From Rhabdothermincola sp037478855 (GTDB lineage Bacteria > Actinomycetota > Acidimicrobiia > Acidimicrobiales > Acidimicrobilacustridaceae), in contig JBBFLY010000044.1 in assembly GCA_037478855.1 (NCBI GenBank), positions 1-25,211 of the forward strand: a stretch of 25,211 bases of DNA, read 5' to 3'. The notes below the pieces were generated by a model, which was not told the origin of the DNA, searched no databases, and saw only the letters and a list, made by a program, of their open reading frames with translations. Each line of letters begins with the position of its first letter. Positions within the stretch are counted from its first letter, which is position 1. Shown here in pieces: positions 13,664 to 20,786 of the stretch. A program made the position numbers and the translations under genes.

Positions 13664-15349
13664 CTACGAGCTGTCGGTGCGGTCGCGTCCGCCTTCGCTC
13701 CGGGCGCGAGAGCGGCGCCTTGCCTTTCGCTGCGCCTCAGCCTTGGCTTCCTTGGCGGCGCGTTCGGCCTTGCGCTCGACCTCGGCCGCGACCCGCTTGA
13801 GCTTGCGGCTGGCCTCCTCGTTGACCCTCCGCGACTTCTCCTCGGCCTCCGCGAGCGCCCGCTCGATCTTGAGTCGAGCCTCCCGTTCGGCGTGCTCGAC
13901 GCGCTCGCGCACCTCCCGCTCGATCTCCTCGTGGCGCCGCTCTGCCTCCTCGTCGGCCTCGGCGGCCTTCGCCTGCGCCTCCTCCTCCAGGCGTCGCAAC
14001 CGCTTCGCCACCTCGAGATCGGCGAGCAGCTCGACCTGCATCTGCGGATCGAGATCGGCCTCGAGGACCGCGTCGGTGAGCGCTTCGAACTGCCCGGTGG
14101 TCGCCTCCGCAGGGCCCGGTCCGCCCCGCGCGATCTCGCGCCGCAGCAGCTCGGGGAGGTCGGCCAGATCGGCGCTGCGGGCTCGCACCTCATCACGCAG
14201 CATCGCCCAGTGCTCACGCAGGAACTCTCGTGCCGCTCGACGCTCCCGGGCATCCCGATACGGCGCTTCAGGCGACTCAGCGCTGCGCCGCAGCACCCAC
14301 AGGGGCACCCGGCCGATGTCCTTCAGATAGTGGGAGCGCAGCGGACGGAAGTGCAGCCCATCCTGATCCGCGAGCGCGTCGTACACCTCCTCCGAGACCA
14401 CCACGGAACCGGGGTAGGCGATCGACACGATGCGGTTGGCGAGGTTCACCACCGGCCCGTACACGTCGCCGTCACGCTCGAGCACCGGACCGCAGGCCAG
14501 GCCGACGCGCACGTCGGAGAGCGCGGGGTCGTCACGGAACCGCTCAGCGAGCGCCAGCGCGAGCTCGGCACCCTCCCGAACGTCGTCGTGGAGGAACATC
14601 ACCTCGTCGCCGATCATCTTCACCACCCGGCCGCCGTGACTCGCGACCACGTCATAGGCCACCGACTCGAAGCGACCCACGACCTCCGCGAGCTCGTGGT
14701 CCTCGAGCTGCTGGGTCTTCGCGGTGAAGCCCACCATGTCCGCGAAGCCGACCACGATGATGTCCGCCGACCCGTCACCGGCGGCGGCACGCATCATGCG
14801 TCGGCGGGCCGCGTTCGCGACGTGCCGGCGCCAGACCAGCTCCATCACTCGGGGCATGAGCGAGAGCAGCTCGATGGTGTTGCGGGCAGTGCCGGGAGGA
14901 AGGCTCGCGGACCCACCGTCGTGGGCCTCACGGGCTTCACGGCGGATCTCCAGCGAGTCCACCTGGGCGGTGGCGATGCGATCCATGGCGGAGCCGATCA
15001 CCCGGGCCATCTGCAGGGTGAGGTCGGGGTCGAGCGTCCCCTCGGCGATGAACGACACCACCGCGCTCAGCATCTCGACATCGCTCTCGGTGAAGACCTT
15101 CTCGCCGGGTCGGGGGTCAGGGAACCCGAGGGCCCGCCAGTAGGCGCGGATCTCCTCGGGGGTGACGCCGGAGAGCGCCGCGACCTCGGCGAGGTCGAAC
15201 CTGGGCGGCTCGAGCGACACGATGCGCTCCAGCGCGAGCAGCTCGAGAGTGCCGTCGGCGGCGGCTCGCTCGACTTCGGCGGGCGGCACACCGAGGTCGA
15301 GCAGGACGGCACGCAGATCGACCTGCTGGGCGTCGTGCTCGTCGCTCAT
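13664..15349 (-). CDS. class III adenylate/guanylate cyclase with long C-terminal coiled coil
   Basis: A 561-residue nucleotide cyclase. Residues about 10-130 form a helical region with a MerR-like helix-turn-helix look (LAEVAALSGVTPEEIRAYW), typical of the adenylate cyclase regulatory domain of actinobacteria. The catalytic domain (about 195-355) has every key residue: Asp204 in FADMVGFT and Asp248 in IGDEVMF bind metal, Lys244 and Asp295 (DVYGPVVN) contact the base as in adenylate cyclases, and Asn302 and Arg306 (NLANRI) stabilise the transition state. It should be active, most likely making cAMP. From about residue 445 to 545 runs a highly charged Glu/Arg/Ala coiled coil ending in a basic tail, an unusual addition. 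ATG 15349 is preferred to GTG 15361. It is the last gene of the gpsA operon. Confidence 0.9.
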   Translation of the reverse strand: MSDEHDAQQVDLRAVLLDLGVPPAEVERAAADGTLELLALERIVSLEPPRFDLAEVAALSGVTPEEIRAYWRALGFPDPRPGEKVFTESDVEMLSAVVSFIAEGTLDPDLTLQMARVIGSAMDRIATAQVDSLEIRREAREAHDGGSASLPPGTARNTIELLSLMPRVMELVWRRHVANAARRRMMRAAAGDGSADIIVVGFADMVGFTAKTQQLEDHELAEVVGRFESVAYDVVASHGGRVVKMIGDEVMFLHDDVREGAELALALAERFRDDPALSDVRVGLACGPVLERDGDVYGPVVNLANRIVSIAYPGSVVVSEEVYDALADQDGLHFRPLRSHYLKDIGRVPLWVLRRSAESPEAPYRDARERRAAREFLREHWAMLRDEVRARSADLADLPELLRREIARGGPGPAEATTGQFEALTDAVLEADLDPQMQVELLADLEVAKRLRRLEEEAQAKAAEADEEAERRHEEIEREVRERVEHAEREARLKIERALAEAEEKSRRVNEEASRKLKRVAAEVERKAERAAKEAKAEAQRKARRRSRARSEGGRDRTDSS

Positions 15350-15370
15350 CTCGGACCTCACTCCCGGGCT

Positions 15371-15404
15371 CGTTCAGCTGAACGATCTCGCTCAGCTGAA
15401 CGAT
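15371..15404. repeat. 18-bp tandem repeat duplicating a stop codon, with palindrome
   Basis: TCAGCTGAACGAT occurs at 15374-15386 and again at 15392-15404, a period of 18 bases. The first copy lies in a perfect 14-bp palindrome CGTTCAGCTGAACG (15371-15384). On the minus strand each copy reads TCG TTC AGC TGA in one frame, so the upstream gene ends SFS-stop and the same ending recurs 18 bases later. Confidence 0.85.
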
Positions 15405-17503
15405 GATGGCCCAGCGGCGTCGCTCGCATCGGCTCGGGTCCCCGGGGGCTCCGCCGACGCGCTCGCAGGCTCGGGCGGGCCGGGCGGCTCCACCGGCGCG
15501 AGCAGGGTCTCGCCGCGCAGCTCGGTACTCGACCACGATGGGTCAAGCGCCGGCGCGACCAACGTGGGCGGGTCGATGCCTGGGTGCGGGTCGAGCTCCC
15601 ACAGCAACGCGGGTCGGTCACCGTGCCAGCGCACCGCGAAGCCGAACCGACCGAACGCCGTGGGCGCGTCATGGACCTCCACACCCCGGCCCAGCCAGCG
15701 CCCGGGATAGATCGGGCACAGTCGCAGCTCGGTGCCGACCTCGTCCACGAGCAGTCGGCGCAGGAACGAGCACGCCTGCGCGGTCACCATCGTGTCGTGG
15801 CCGTCCCCTGCGGAACCACCACGGGTGCGCGGATGGACCACGCTCGGCCAGGTGACGGTGGCCGACGCGTGCTCCAGCAGCCAGGCCAGCCGGTCGAGCA
15901 CCCGCCGGTCGCCGAGGCGGAGCTCGACCGTCGCCAGCTCGAGCGTGACCAGCGGGTCCAGGCCCCGGTCGTCAGCGTCCAGGAGCGCCCGACCCGCCTC
16001 CCGCTGCGCGCGCACGAGCGACGCCACGTCCGCGATCCGGGCCACACCTCCGGGCAGGACGCCGAGCGCGGCCGCGTGGAGATCGCCGGTGTCCGGCTCA
16101 CCGCGTTCGAGCGTTGCGGCGAGCTCCGCCGCGAAGCGGCACAGATCCTCCGCGACCTCCGGCTGGTCGACCCCCGCCATCGCGTCAGCCGCGTCCCACA
16201 GACCGCGGATGCACCAGGCGAGGTCGGTGCGGGTCGGGGCCGGCAACGAGCCGTGCGGTCGCCGCGGGCGAAGCCGCCCGCCATCCCACCGCTTGCCGAT
16301 CCAGTGGCCCGCCTTGGCGACCGGCCCGATCAGCTCGCCGGTCGCGAGCTGATCGCGGGTGAGGCGCCAGTGCTCGCCCACCGCGTGCAGTGCCGCCCCG
16401 TTGGCCGACCAACCCTCGTCACGGCTCCCGGCGAAGCCGTCGAGCGCCTGGCGGTCGGGAAGGGTGGCGACCAGCTGACCGGCCTCCTCGTGGAACCCGT
16501 AGCGGTCGAGCGCGGTAGCGACCGTGGCGATCTCCCGCCAGCTCGCGGCGCGCACCGGCCAGCTGGCTACGTCCTCGCCGGCGTGCAGGCCGAGCAGGTG
16601 GCGGCGCGCGGCCTCGAACACCTCGGTGAACCGATCGTCGGGCACCTGGACCCGCAGGGCTCTCGCCACCTGACGGTCCCAACCCCTGCGCACCTGCTCA
16701 ACGCTGGCGGCGGGGACGGTGACCCTGACCCCGGTGGCGCTCGCAGGTCCGGCGCCATCTGTCCGACGACGACGGCGCGGCGGCGAAGCGAGGCGCGACA
16801 GCGGCAGCGCGACCCGAAGCGTAGCGGTGTGAGGCAGGGGGTACACGAGCGCCGCGCTTGCACGCCCTTCGCCGCAGTGCACCGGACCCGCCCACGACTC
16901 TGCCGCCGAGCCGGCCGTGACCGTGTGGACCACATCGCCGGTGGCGGCGCTCGCGCCGGCGAACCGGGCGGGCGGCCGGGCCAGGAGCAGCGCGACCTCC
17001 CCGTCGACGACGACCGTCGTGGACTCGAGGTCGATGGTGCTGATCCGGCCTGGCCCCGCCGGGGTGTAGGGACGGATCGCGACCGCCACCGCGAAGGGCA
17101 CCGGGGTGTCGTTGACGATCTCGATCACGACCTGTGGCCCCTCCGGGGTCGCGACGGCGAACGCACGGTGCAGCGCGTCACCACCTGGGACCCGCATCGC
17201 GGTCTCCACCACCGGCGCGTGTCCGACCAGGCGCTGGCGGACGGCGACGTCGCGGCTCGGCAGATGCCAGCGGTCGTCGGCCCCGATCCACCAATCGACT
17301 GACCAGTCGCCCGACGGCCCGGCCACGAGACCCCGGGGGTCGACGACCGCGCACTCGGTGCTCGCGAGCGTGCCCAACCGAGTCCAGGTCCGGTGGGTGA
17401 CGTTGTCCCGCGCCCCGCCGGGCACGAAGTCCGGGCTGTCGGGATCGGTCTGGCGCTCGGACCACCACGGTCCGAGCCACCGACCGGGACGCGGCGGTGT
17501 CAA
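15392..17503 (-). CDS. large protein with a probable six-hairpin glycosidase-like domain, function unknown
   Basis: A 703-residue cytoplasmic protein that I cannot name with certainty. The first ~270 residues look like a beta-rich domain (VVIEIVNDTPVPFAVAVAIR, a phrase typical of sandwich domains in glycosidases). Residues about 285-620 are a series of amphipathic helices with aromatic and acidic loops (DEGWSANGAALHAVGEHWRL, RTDLAWCIRGLWDAADAM), as in alpha/alpha six-barrel glycosidases such as GH15, GH63 or debranching enzymes. A final beta segment and a Pro/Ala/Ser-rich tail follow. No catalytic pair could be confirmed. The only start giving the conserved-looking WLGPWWSERQTDPD is TTG at 17503, 54 bases after gpsA, with a weak GGTGGAG site; this start is uncertain. 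It lies between gpsA and the cyclase and is probably co-transcribed with both. Confidence 0.6.
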   Translation of the reverse strand: MTPPRPGRWLGPWWSERQTDPDSPDFVPGGARDNVTHRTWTRLGTLASTECAVVDPRGLVAGPSGDWSVDWWIGADDRWHLPSRDVAVRQRLVGHAPVVETAMRVPGGDALHRAFAVATPEGPQVVIEIVNDTPVPFAVAVAIRPYTPAGPGRISTIDLESTTVVVDGEVALLLARPPARFAGASAATGDVVHTVTAGSAAESWAGPVHCGEGRASAALVYPLPHTATLRVALPLSRLASPPRRRRRTDGAGPASATGVRVTVPAASVEQVRRGWDRQVARALRVQVPDDRFTEVFEAARRHLLGLHAGEDVASWPVRAASWREIATVATALDRYGFHEEAGQLVATLPDRQALDGFAGSRDEGWSANGAALHAVGEHWRLTRDQLATGELIGPVAKAGHWIGKRWDGGRLRPRRPHGSLPAPTRTDLAWCIRGLWDAADAMAGVDQPEVAEDLCRFAAELAATLERGEPDTGDLHAAALGVLPGGVARIADVASLVRAQREAGRALLDADDRGLDPLVTLELATVELRLGDRRVLDRLAWLLEHASATVTWPSVVHPRTRGGSAGDGHDTMVTAQACSFLRRLLVDEVGTELRLCPIYPGRWLGRGVEVHDAPTAFGRFGFAVRWHGDRPALLWELDPHPGIDPPTLVAPALDPSWSSTELRGETLLAPVEPPGPPEPASASAEPPGTRADASDAAGPSSFS

Positions 17504-17557
17504 CGCTCCACCCGACCGGCGATCCTGCGACGAACCACGCCCGCGAGGACCCGAGGG

Positions 17558-18562
17558 TCAGTCGAGGCCATGCATCTCCCTCACCCTGCGACGGCGGAGC
17601 AGCCCGCGATACGCCTCGCTGGCGGGCCGTCCGCGATGGACCACGTGGAAGACCTGCTCCGCGATCGGCATCTCGACCCCGTAGTGCTCAGCGAGCTCCA
17701 TCACCACGGCGGCGGTCTTGACCCCCTCGGCGACCATGTGCATCTCGGCGATGATCTCGTCGATGGGCCGACCTCGGCCGAGCTGCTCACCGACGTAGCG
17801 GTTCCGACTCTGGGGACTGATGCAGGTGGCGAGCAGGTCACCCATCCCGGCCAGACCGGCGAACGTCATCGGGTTCCCACCCATCGCCAGGCCGAGACGA
17901 CTCATCTCCGCGAGGCCGCGGGTGATGACCGCGGCGCGGGTGTTGTCGCCGGTGCCGAGGCCGTCGGCCATCCCGGACGCGATGGCCATAACGTTCTTCA
18001 GGGCCCCGCCGAGCTCGCAGCCGATGACGTCGTCGTTGGTGTAGACGCGGAACAGCTCCGTCGAGAAGACGTCCTGCAACCGGGTGGCGATGGTGGTGTC
18101 GCTCATCGCCAGCACGGAGGCGGCGGCGTGACCGGCGAGGATCTCCTTGGCCAGGTTGGGTCCGGTGAGCACCCCGTAGGGGTGGCCTGGCAGCACCTCC
18201 CGGATGATCTCCGTCATGCGCTTGTTCGTGCCCTGCTCCAACCCCTTGGCGAGGCTGACGACCGGCACCCAGGCCCGGATGCAGGGCCGGACCGCCTCGA
18301 GGGTCTCCCGGAACCCGTGCGAGGGCACGCCCATCACCAGCAGGTCCGCGTCGCAGACCGCCTCGCTCAGATCGGCGGTGGCCCGCAGCCTCGGGTCGAG
18401 CGTGAAGCCGGGGAGGTACCGCTCGTTGCGGTGATCGGTGGTGATCTGCTCCGCCAGGCGCGGCTCGCGGGCCCACAGCACGGTCGGCACGTTCTGAACG
18501 AGGAGGTTGGCGACGGTGGTTCCCCACGATCCGGCACCGACGACGGCGGCCTTGATCCTCAT
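17558..18562 (-). CDS. gpsA: NAD(P)-dependent glycerol-3-phosphate dehydrogenase
   Basis: A 334-residue enzyme that reduces dihydroxyacetone phosphate to sn-glycerol 3-phosphate, the backbone of phospholipids and triacylglycerol. The nucleotide-binding loop GAGSWGTTVA is at residues 9-18. LAKGLE (Lys106) and CELGGALKNVMAIASGMADG (Lys189, the catalytic lysine) follow, then GDNTRAAVITRGLAEM for substrate binding. Length and motif order are standard. The ATG at 18562 is 6 bases after TAGGGT on the minus strand, a predicted leaderless promoter that overlaps the one of cofC. It heads the operon with the glycosidase-like gene and the cyclase. Together with the WS/DGAT enzyme at 20787 it could feed storage-lipid synthesis. 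Identity is secure. Confidence 0.95.
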   Translation of the reverse strand: MRIKAAVVGAGSWGTTVANLLVQNVPTVLWAREPRLAEQITTDHRNERYLPGFTLDPRLRATADLSEAVCDADLLVMGVPSHGFRETLEAVRPCIRAWVPVVSLAKGLEQGTNKRMTEIIREVLPGHPYGVLTGPNLAKEILAGHAAASVLAMSDTTIATRLQDVFSTELFRVYTNDDVIGCELGGALKNVMAIASGMADGLGTGDNTRAAVITRGLAEMSRLGLAMGGNPMTFAGLAGMGDLLATCISPQSRNRYVGEQLGRGRPIDEIIAEMHMVAEGVKTAAVVMELAEHYGVEMPIAEQVFHVVHRGRPASEAYRGLLRRRRVREMHGLD

Positions 18563-18568
18563 GGCCTC

Positions 18569-18578
18569 ACCCTAGACT
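18569..18578. promoter_or_regulatory. overlapping divergent -10 elements, gpsA/cofC
   Basis: In ACCCTAGACT the plus strand reads TAGACT (18573-18578), 9 bases before the cofC ATG. The minus strand reads TAGGGT (18574-18569), 6 bases before the gpsA ATG. The hexamers share TA inside CTAG. The whole intergenic gap is 25 bases. Confidence 0.55.
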
Positions 18579-18587
18579 CAGGCCCCT

Positions 18588-19199
18588 ATGACCGACTCGG
18601 GCACCGGTTCCGGCATCGCCGTTCTCGTGCCCGTCAAGGCGTTCGAGGTGGCGAAGCGCCGCCTGTCGGCGGTGCTCGACGACGCCGCCCGACGGGAGCT
18701 GGCCCGGGAGCTGGCGACCACGGTGGTGCGCGCCGCGGGGAGCCTGCCGGTCGCGGTGGTGTGCGATGACGAGGCGGTCGCCTCGTGGGCGGCCACGGTC
18801 CACGCCGACGTGATCTGGCGGCCGGGGCTGGGCCTCAACGGTGCGGTCGCCGACGGGGTGCGACACCTCGCGGCACGCGGGGTCGAGCGGGTGATCGTGG
18901 CCCACGCTGATCTGCCGCACGCCCGTGATCTGAGCTGGGTGGCCGACTTCGACGGGGTGACGCTGGTGCCTGACCGGCGCGATGACGGCACCAACGTGGC
19001 GTGCATACCGACACGATCGGGCTTCCGGTTCGCCTACGGCCCCGGATCGTTCCGCCGGCACGAGGCCGAAGCCCACCGCCTGGGTCTTCCGGTGCGCATC
19101 GAGCGGGACCCCAGGCTCGGCTGGGACGTCGACGTTCCCGCGGACCTGGAGCCGCCGGTCTGGCTGGCGCCGACCCCGCAGCCAGGTGGCGGGCGGTGA
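18588..19199 (+). CDS. cofC: 2-phospho-L-lactate/phosphoenolpyruvate guanylyltransferase (CofC/FbiD)
   Basis: A 203-residue nucleotidyltransferase that activates phosphoenolpyruvate or 2-phospholactate with GTP in the first step toward the side chain of coenzyme F420. The N-terminus LVPVKAFEVAKRRLSAVLD is the family's nucleotide-binding signature. AHADLPHARDL carries the metal-binding Asp of the second motif (D-x-P), followed by LVPDRRDDGTNV, and the fold closes with WDVDVPADL. Actinobacterial members are called FbiD and use phosphoenolpyruvate; which substrate is used here cannot be read. The ATG is at 18588. The last bases overlap the next gene (GTGA, 19196-19199), so the two are translationally coupled. 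Other F420 genes (fbiA, fbiB, fbiC) are not in the window. Confidence 0.9.
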   Translation: MTDSGTGSGIAVLVPVKAFEVAKRRLSAVLDDAARRELARELATTVVRAAGSLPVAVVCDDEAVASWAATVHADVIWRPGLGLNGAVADGVRHLAARGVERVIVAHADLPHARDLSWVADFDGVTLVPDRRDDGTNVACIPTRSGFRFAYGPGSFRRHEAEAHRLGLPVRIERDPRLGWDVDVPADLEPPVWLAPTPQPGGGR

Positions 19200-19921
19200 A
19201 CCGCGACCTCCCGGTTCCGGGCCGGGCGCTGGCCATCGGCGCACATCCCGACGACATCGAGTTCGGCTGTGGCGCGACGCTGGCCAAGTGGGCGGCAGCG
19301 GGCTGCGTCGTTCACCACCTCGTCCTGACCGACGGGTCGAAGGGCACGTGGGACGCGGAGACCGACCTCGCCAAGCTGGTCCGGGTGAGAGCGGATGAGC
19401 AGCGGGCCGCGGCACGCCGGCTCGGGGCGACCGGCGAGGTGGTGATGCTCGGCGAGATCGACGGCGAGCTCGAGTCCTCGCTCGCCTTGCGTGCCCGGGT
19501 GGCGTACTGGATCCGTCGACTCAAGCCCGATGTCGTGCTCGGTCACGATCCGTGGAAGCGCTACCGGCTCCACCCTGATCACCGGCACGCTGGCTGGCTC
19601 ACCGTCGACGGGGTGGTAGCGGCGAGGGATCCGCACTTCCATCGGGACCACGGCCTCGCCCATCACCGACCGGGGGCGCTGCTGCTCTTCGAAGCCGACG
19701 AGCCGAACCACGCGGAGGACGTCACCGGGCACGGCGAGACGAAGGTGGCTGCGCTGCTCGAGCACCGCAGCCAGTGGCGTTCGACGATGCACATCGAGCC
19801 TGATGACGACGGCACCCAGCTCGAGGCGTTCCGCGCCAGGGTGCTGGGACGCCTGCGTGTCCACGGTGCCGAGGTCGGTGTCGACGAGGCCGAGCTGTTC
19901 CACGCCATCACCGATCTGTGA
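19196..19921 (+). CDS. PIG-L family (LmbE-like) zinc deacetylase
   Basis: A 241-residue protein of the GlcNAc-PI de-N-acetylase family, which uses zinc to remove acetyl groups from N-acetylglucosaminyl compounds or to cut related amides. In actinobacteria the family includes MshB and Mca of mycothiol metabolism. The metal motif AHPDDIEFGCG is at residues 16-26 (His17, Asp20) and the second motif RLHPDHRHAG supplies the HPDH at 126-129. The segment TDGSKGTWD is family-typical. The GTG at 19196 overlaps the cofC stop in GTGA, which both fixes the start and implies coupling. No signal peptide. The length is nearer the short BshB-like members than mycobacterial MshB, so the substrate is left open. 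Confidence 0.88.
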   Translation: MNRDLPVPGRALAIGAHPDDIEFGCGATLAKWAAAGCVVHHLVLTDGSKGTWDAETDLAKLVRVRADEQRAAARRLGATGEVVMLGEIDGELESSLALRARVAYWIRRLKPDVVLGHDPWKRYRLHPDHRHAGWLTVDGVVAARDPHFHRDHGLAHHRPGALLLFEADEPNHAEDVTGHGETKVAALLEHRSQWRSTMHIEPDDDGTQLEAFRARVLGRLRVHGAEVGVDEAELFHAITDL

Positions 19922-19940
19922 CGCCACCGGTCGCGACGGC

Positions 19941-19956
19941 GGGGTGTCGTCACCCC
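19941..19956 (+). terminator. short hairpin after the PIG-L gene
   Basis: GGGGTG-TCGT-CACCCC forms a perfect 6-bp stem with a 4-base loop, 19 bases after the stop. A second hairpin, GACGGC-GAT-GCCGTC (19996-20010), lies at the end of the converging gene. Either may act as a terminator; neither has a T-tract. Confidence 0.4.
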
Positions 19957-20008
19957 TGGTGGGTAGGCCGTGCAGAGCGCCACCACTGGGTCGCCGACGG
20001 CGATGCCG

Positions 20009-20296
20009 TCACCGCCCGGGTGGGCAGGAGACCTCCGCGAGATGGGGTGGGACCTTGGCCTGATAGGCCCACCTGGCCCGGTAGCAGTGCCCGACGGTCA
20101 GCTCGAGCGACTGGGGGATCTCCGGTGAGAACTCCCAGCAGTCCCGCCGCCCGGAGCTGAGATCGACCGCACAGGCGCCGCGGTCGTCCACTGCGTCCAC
20201 CCGGACGGTGCCGGTACGAGCCGGCCGGGCTGAGACGATCGCGGCGGCCGCGATGGCGACGACCACCACCGCGAGGAGGGGACGGGCTGCATACAT
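20009..20296 (-). CDS. small membrane-anchored or secreted protein with four Cys
   Basis: A 95-residue protein of unknown function. MYAARP is followed by a hydrophobic segment LLAVVVVAIAAAAIVSA (about 7-23), either a signal peptide or a single anchor. The external part has four Cys in short motifs (GACAVDL, RDCWEF, GHCYRA, EVSCPPG), enough for two disulfides, and no charged low-complexity stretches. The ATG at 20296 is chosen because it places the hydrophobic segment at the N-terminus; extension upstream would give a long non-hydrophobic leader that overlaps the divergent small gene at 20324. No recognisable domain. Confidence 0.6.
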   Translation of the reverse strand: MYAARPLLAVVVVAIAAAAIVSARPARTGTVRVDAVDDRGACAVDLSSGRRDCWEFSPEIPQSLELTVGHCYRARWAYQAKVPPHLAEVSCPPGR

Positions 20297-20323
20297 CGAT
20301 CGAATCGTGCCACGCTCGCGGAC

Positions 20324-20548
20324 GTGATCCCCGACGGCACCTACGACGTCTTCGTGGTCGATGCCACACCGGAACCGGGTGAGCCGCAGGGGTGGCACCT
20401 CGAGCTCACCATCCTCGCCGGCGAGCACAAGAGCGAGGTGGTCGCGGTCAGGGCGTCCGGGCTGCCCGGCAGCGAGTTCGATCTCATCGGCATGCCCGGC
20501 ACCCTCACGGTCGAGAACGGCGAGCCACGGTTCCAGATCGACACCTGA
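20324..20548 (+). CDS. small conserved-looking acidic protein
   Basis: A 74-residue protein that I recognise only as a type of small actinobacterial hypothetical. It reads IPDGTYDVFVVDATPEPG, then LELTILAGEHKSEVVAVRA, then LDLIGMPGTLTVENGEP-like strands (here FDLIGMPGTLTVENGEP), suggesting a compact all-beta fold. It resembles single-domain proteins that bind nucleic acid or ligand, but no catalytic residues stand out. GTG at 20324 is the only sensible start and has CACGCT 7 bases before it, a weak leaderless promoter candidate. It is divergent from the Cys-rich secreted protein, 27 bases apart. No partner is suggested by the downstream gene, 238 bases away. Confidence 0.65.
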   Translation: MIPDGTYDVFVVDATPEPGEPQGWHLELTILAGEHKSEVVAVRASGLPGSEFDLIGMPGTLTVENGEPRFQIDT

Positions 20549-20786
20549 GAGCCTGACCGTTCCTCAGACCCTGACCGGCCCGTCGACGAGCGCGGATCGG
20601 CCGGTGAACGGCCAGCCGTTCCATGGGAAGATGACCGGGTCAACGGAGTGGTCCGGGGATCAAGGACAGATGCCCGCGTGGCCATGTGGGTCCGCGACGC
20701 GGGCCCGGTCCCACGTTGGGCGACGGCGGAGCGCTCGAACGGCCGGGCCGATCAGCCCGACGGGCGGCGAGACGAAGGAGAAGGCG

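Noticed and set aside
13892..15406. 500-codon open frame antisense to the cyclase
   Set aside because: Same reason: the cyclase strand carries every catalytic residue, and the antisense product has no motif.
20361..20786. Upstream extension of the WS/DGAT frame
   Set aside because: The frame is open but overlaps the small gene at 20324, reads as Arg/Ser/Pro low complexity, and the family N-terminus starts at the ATG with the GAAGGAG site.
20549..20786. Possible structured leader (GTGGGTCCG...CGGTCCCAC) before the WS/DGAT gene
   Set aside because: The stem has a mismatch and a large loop and fits no riboswitch pattern I know; stems of this quality are common by chance at this GC content.
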